Below are positions 4,873-6,378 of a stretch of DNA of 6,378 nucleotides, piece by piece; the stretch's first letter is position 1; each line of letters begins with the position of its first letter. The position numbers were made by a program, and so were the translations under genes. The DNA is from Solobacterium sp. (GTDB lineage: Bacteria; Bacillota_I; Bacilli_A; Erysipelotrichales; Erysipelotrichaceae), in assembly GCA_017536845.1 (NCBI GenBank), contig JAFWCP010000049.1:1-6378 (forward strand), given 5' to 3'. The notes beneath the pieces were generated by a model, which worked only from the letters and a program-made list of their open reading frames with translations, did not search any database and was not told the DNA's origin.

Positions 4873-6378
4873 GGCTTCGGTTTTCTTTTCAAAACGGCGG
4901 ACTTCCACCTTACGGGGTGCTTCCGGCTCGGCCTTCTTCACGGTTTTTCGGACAGCCGATGCTTTCCTTGCGGCTTTGCGTGCGGCAATGGCCTTGCGGG
5001 CATGCTGGGCTGTTTTCTTCATGACCTTCTTTTCCGGTTTCTTTTCCGGCATTGGCTTGTCCTGGATTTCACTGCCGTCTTCATACGTCCAGGCGCTGCG
5101 GTTGTCGCCGCCCCTGTGCATCAGGAAGCTGGCCGCTTCCGACAGCGATGCGAAGTGGGCAGATGACTCAAAGACCACCTTGCCGCCGTCCATTTCCTTG
5201 AGGATCTCCCGGTCATACAGGTCACGGAACACCGCCAGGAACTTCTTCATGTCGGTTTCCTGGTAGGCCTTCATCATTGTGCCGCTCAGGATCTCAATGT
5301 CGTTGTTGTGGTGGTAAAACGCCCGGGCCGAAACGGTCGGCGTATTCAGGACGATGATGTCCTTGGATGTGACCTGCACCGTCCTGCGCACGCCTTCGTT
5401 ATTGGCGCCGTTGTACGGGTAGATTTCAATGATCCTGACGGCCAGTTCGTCGCAGCGCTTCAGGATATCCTCTACCGTCCAGTGCTTCATCTTCAGAAGG
5501 TTTTCATTCAGCCGGATATGGCTTGTCGCTGCCAGTACCTTTTTCTTGTAGGCAAAGTCCTCATTGCCCATGCGGGAGTTGTCATACTCGGCGCAAAGGG
5601 TCAGGTTGCCGATGAGGTTGGCATGGAAGGTATAATCATCATCTGTTTCCGCCCCGCAGTTTTTCTTCCACCAGTTGTTGGGATGCTGGGGCATGATGTG
5701 TTCAATGTTGAGCTCGGATAAATCAACGCGGGCATGGGAACCATGGTGCTCCAGCCGGTCCAGGACGGGCCGCAGGCACATCAGGGAATAGGCGTTGATC
5801 TCACGCATCTTGGCCTTGAGTTCCTTATCCGTAGGCATGGCCAGGGGCTTGCCGCGGTTGTAGGTGATCAGGCACTCTCTGGTAATGGCAATGATGTCGC
5901 TGCGGCCGCCGCGGTTGTAGGCGCTCATGACCGCCCGTAACAGGGACGGGAAATACCTTGCCAGCGGGCTTGTATCAATGCCGCACAGGGCCCGGCGGAT
6001 CATGTAGGAATCGATCAGCCTGACCTGGGCCGCGAATTCACGTGAAGAAATCATTCCTTCGTCAAACAGGCGGTACATCTCCATCAGAAACGGTGCCGGC
6101 ATGCGGTAGTCGGAGCGGCGAAAATCGGCCAGGGCCTTTTCCGCATCGGCATTCTCACAGTGTCCCTCATAGATATCGTGGTAATACCGGCAGTAGCGGT
6201 TGATCTCACGCAGCTTGGTTTCGGTGTCTTCCGAACGGTGGCTCCAGTACTTCTTGAACCCTTCATAGACGTCTTTGCGGGAATAAAGGTCATAGGTCTT
6301 TACAGCCAGGTAGAAGCGGAAGAATTCTTCGAGCTTGCGGGATTCGGGATACTGTTCTTCAAGGGGTTCCCAGTAAAA
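4858..6378 (-). CDS. GmrSD-type DUF262/DUF1524 nuclease with basic C-terminal tail, 5'-truncated
   Basis: This is a likely type IV restriction (phage defence) protein that would cleave modified foreign DNA in the cytoplasm. The frame is open to the right window edge, giving 506 visible residues. The ATG at 6102 is internal: codons above it read family-like protein (FYWEPLEEQYPESRKLEEFF). The N-terminal DUF262 core with the expected DGQQR motif is therefore outside. Visible parts are: helical DUF262 remainder (1 to about 200); DUF1524 HNH-like nuclease with IEHIMPQ (His227), NLIGNLTL (about 254-261), a conserved Asn and FAYKKK (275-280); a DUF4357-like region (about 332-432, FESSAHFASLSEAASFL); and a 64-residue tail (443-506) with 23 Lys/Arg and 13 Ala. 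The key nuclease motifs look intact. Target modification cannot be inferred. GmrSD family call firm; DUF4357 tentative. Confidence 0.9.
   Translation of the reverse strand, partial: FYWEPLEEQYPESRKLEEFFRFYLAVKTYDLYSRKDVYEGFKKYWSHRSEDTETKLREINRYCRYYHDIYEGHCENADAEKALADFRRSDYRMPAPFLMEMYRLFDEGMISSREFAAQVRLIDSYMIRRALCGIDTSPLARYFPSLLRAVMSAYNRGGRSDIIAITRECLITYNRGKPLAMPTDKELKAKMREINAYSLMCLRPVLDRLEHHGSHARVDLSELNIEHIMPQHPNNWWKKNCGAETDDDYTFHANLIGNLTLCAEYDNSRMGNEDFAYKKKVLAATSHIRLNENLLKMKHWTVEDILKRCDELAVRIIEIYPYNGANNEGVRRTVQVTSKDIIVLNTPTVSARAFYHHNNDIEILSGTMMKAYQETDMKKFLAVFRDLYDREILKEMDGGKVVFESSAHFASLSEAASFLMHRGGDNRSAWTYEDGSEIQDKPMPEKKPEKKVMKKTAQHARKAIAARKAARKASAVRKTVKKAEPEAPRKVEVRRFEKKTEAKEEA

Noticed and set aside
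4858..6102. Nuclease gene starting at the ATG at 6102
   Set aside because: 92 further codons without a stop reach the window edge and read like family protein; no SD precedes 6102.
2749..6378. A joint defence system of nuclease plus phosphorylase operon
   Set aside because: A terminator and a new promoter separate them, and the phosphorylase has ordinary salvage-enzyme motifs, so proximity alone does not support it.

Overview
The window looks like a chromosomal stretch from an anaerobic, gut-type Firmicute. Three signs point there: strong AGGAG/AGGAGG ribosome binding sites, intrinsic hairpin-plus-T terminators, and a rubredoxin. A secreted protein with cell-wall-binding repeats resembles families I associate with Erysipelotrichales and Lachnospiraceae. 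Base composition looks balanced (about half GC by eye). The exact genus cannot be read from the sequence.

Layout. On the + strand, bases 2-805 are the 3' part of mutY (adenine DNA glycosylase, 5' end outside the window), closed by a terminator whose loop holds the stop codon. A 245-base gap with a palindromic promoter region precedes a 51-residue rubredoxin (1051-1206) with its own terminator. A secreted cell-wall-binding-repeat protein of unknown function follows (1396-2571), also with a strong terminator. Bases 2623-2751 lie between convergent genes and contain four tandem copies of a 23-base unit that no gene explains.

On the - strand, read right to left, the right edge is a large partial gene (4858-6378) for a GmrSD-type, DUF262/DUF1524 restriction-like nuclease. 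Its reading frame is open to the window edge. It carries an HIMPQ nuclease motif, a DUF4357-like C-terminal region and a Lys/Arg/Ala-rich tail. A terminator overlapping its stop codon separates it from a probable three-gene operon: a 92-residue small protein, a 312-residue helical-repeat protein, and a nucleoside phosphorylase.

How the parts relate. MutY (oxidised-guanine repair) and rubredoxin (electron carrier, often used in oxygen and peroxide detoxification in anaerobes) fit a loose oxidative-stress theme, but each is a separate transcription unit. The nuclease is a likely phage-defence gene. No sequence feature ties it to the adjacent operon, and a terminator lies between them. The most unusual observations are a rubredoxin with a C-X-C in place of the usual first C-X2-C iron-binding knuckle, the 23-base tandem repeats, and the basic tail on the nuclease. 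I did not find convincing evidence for a wholly new multi-gene system.
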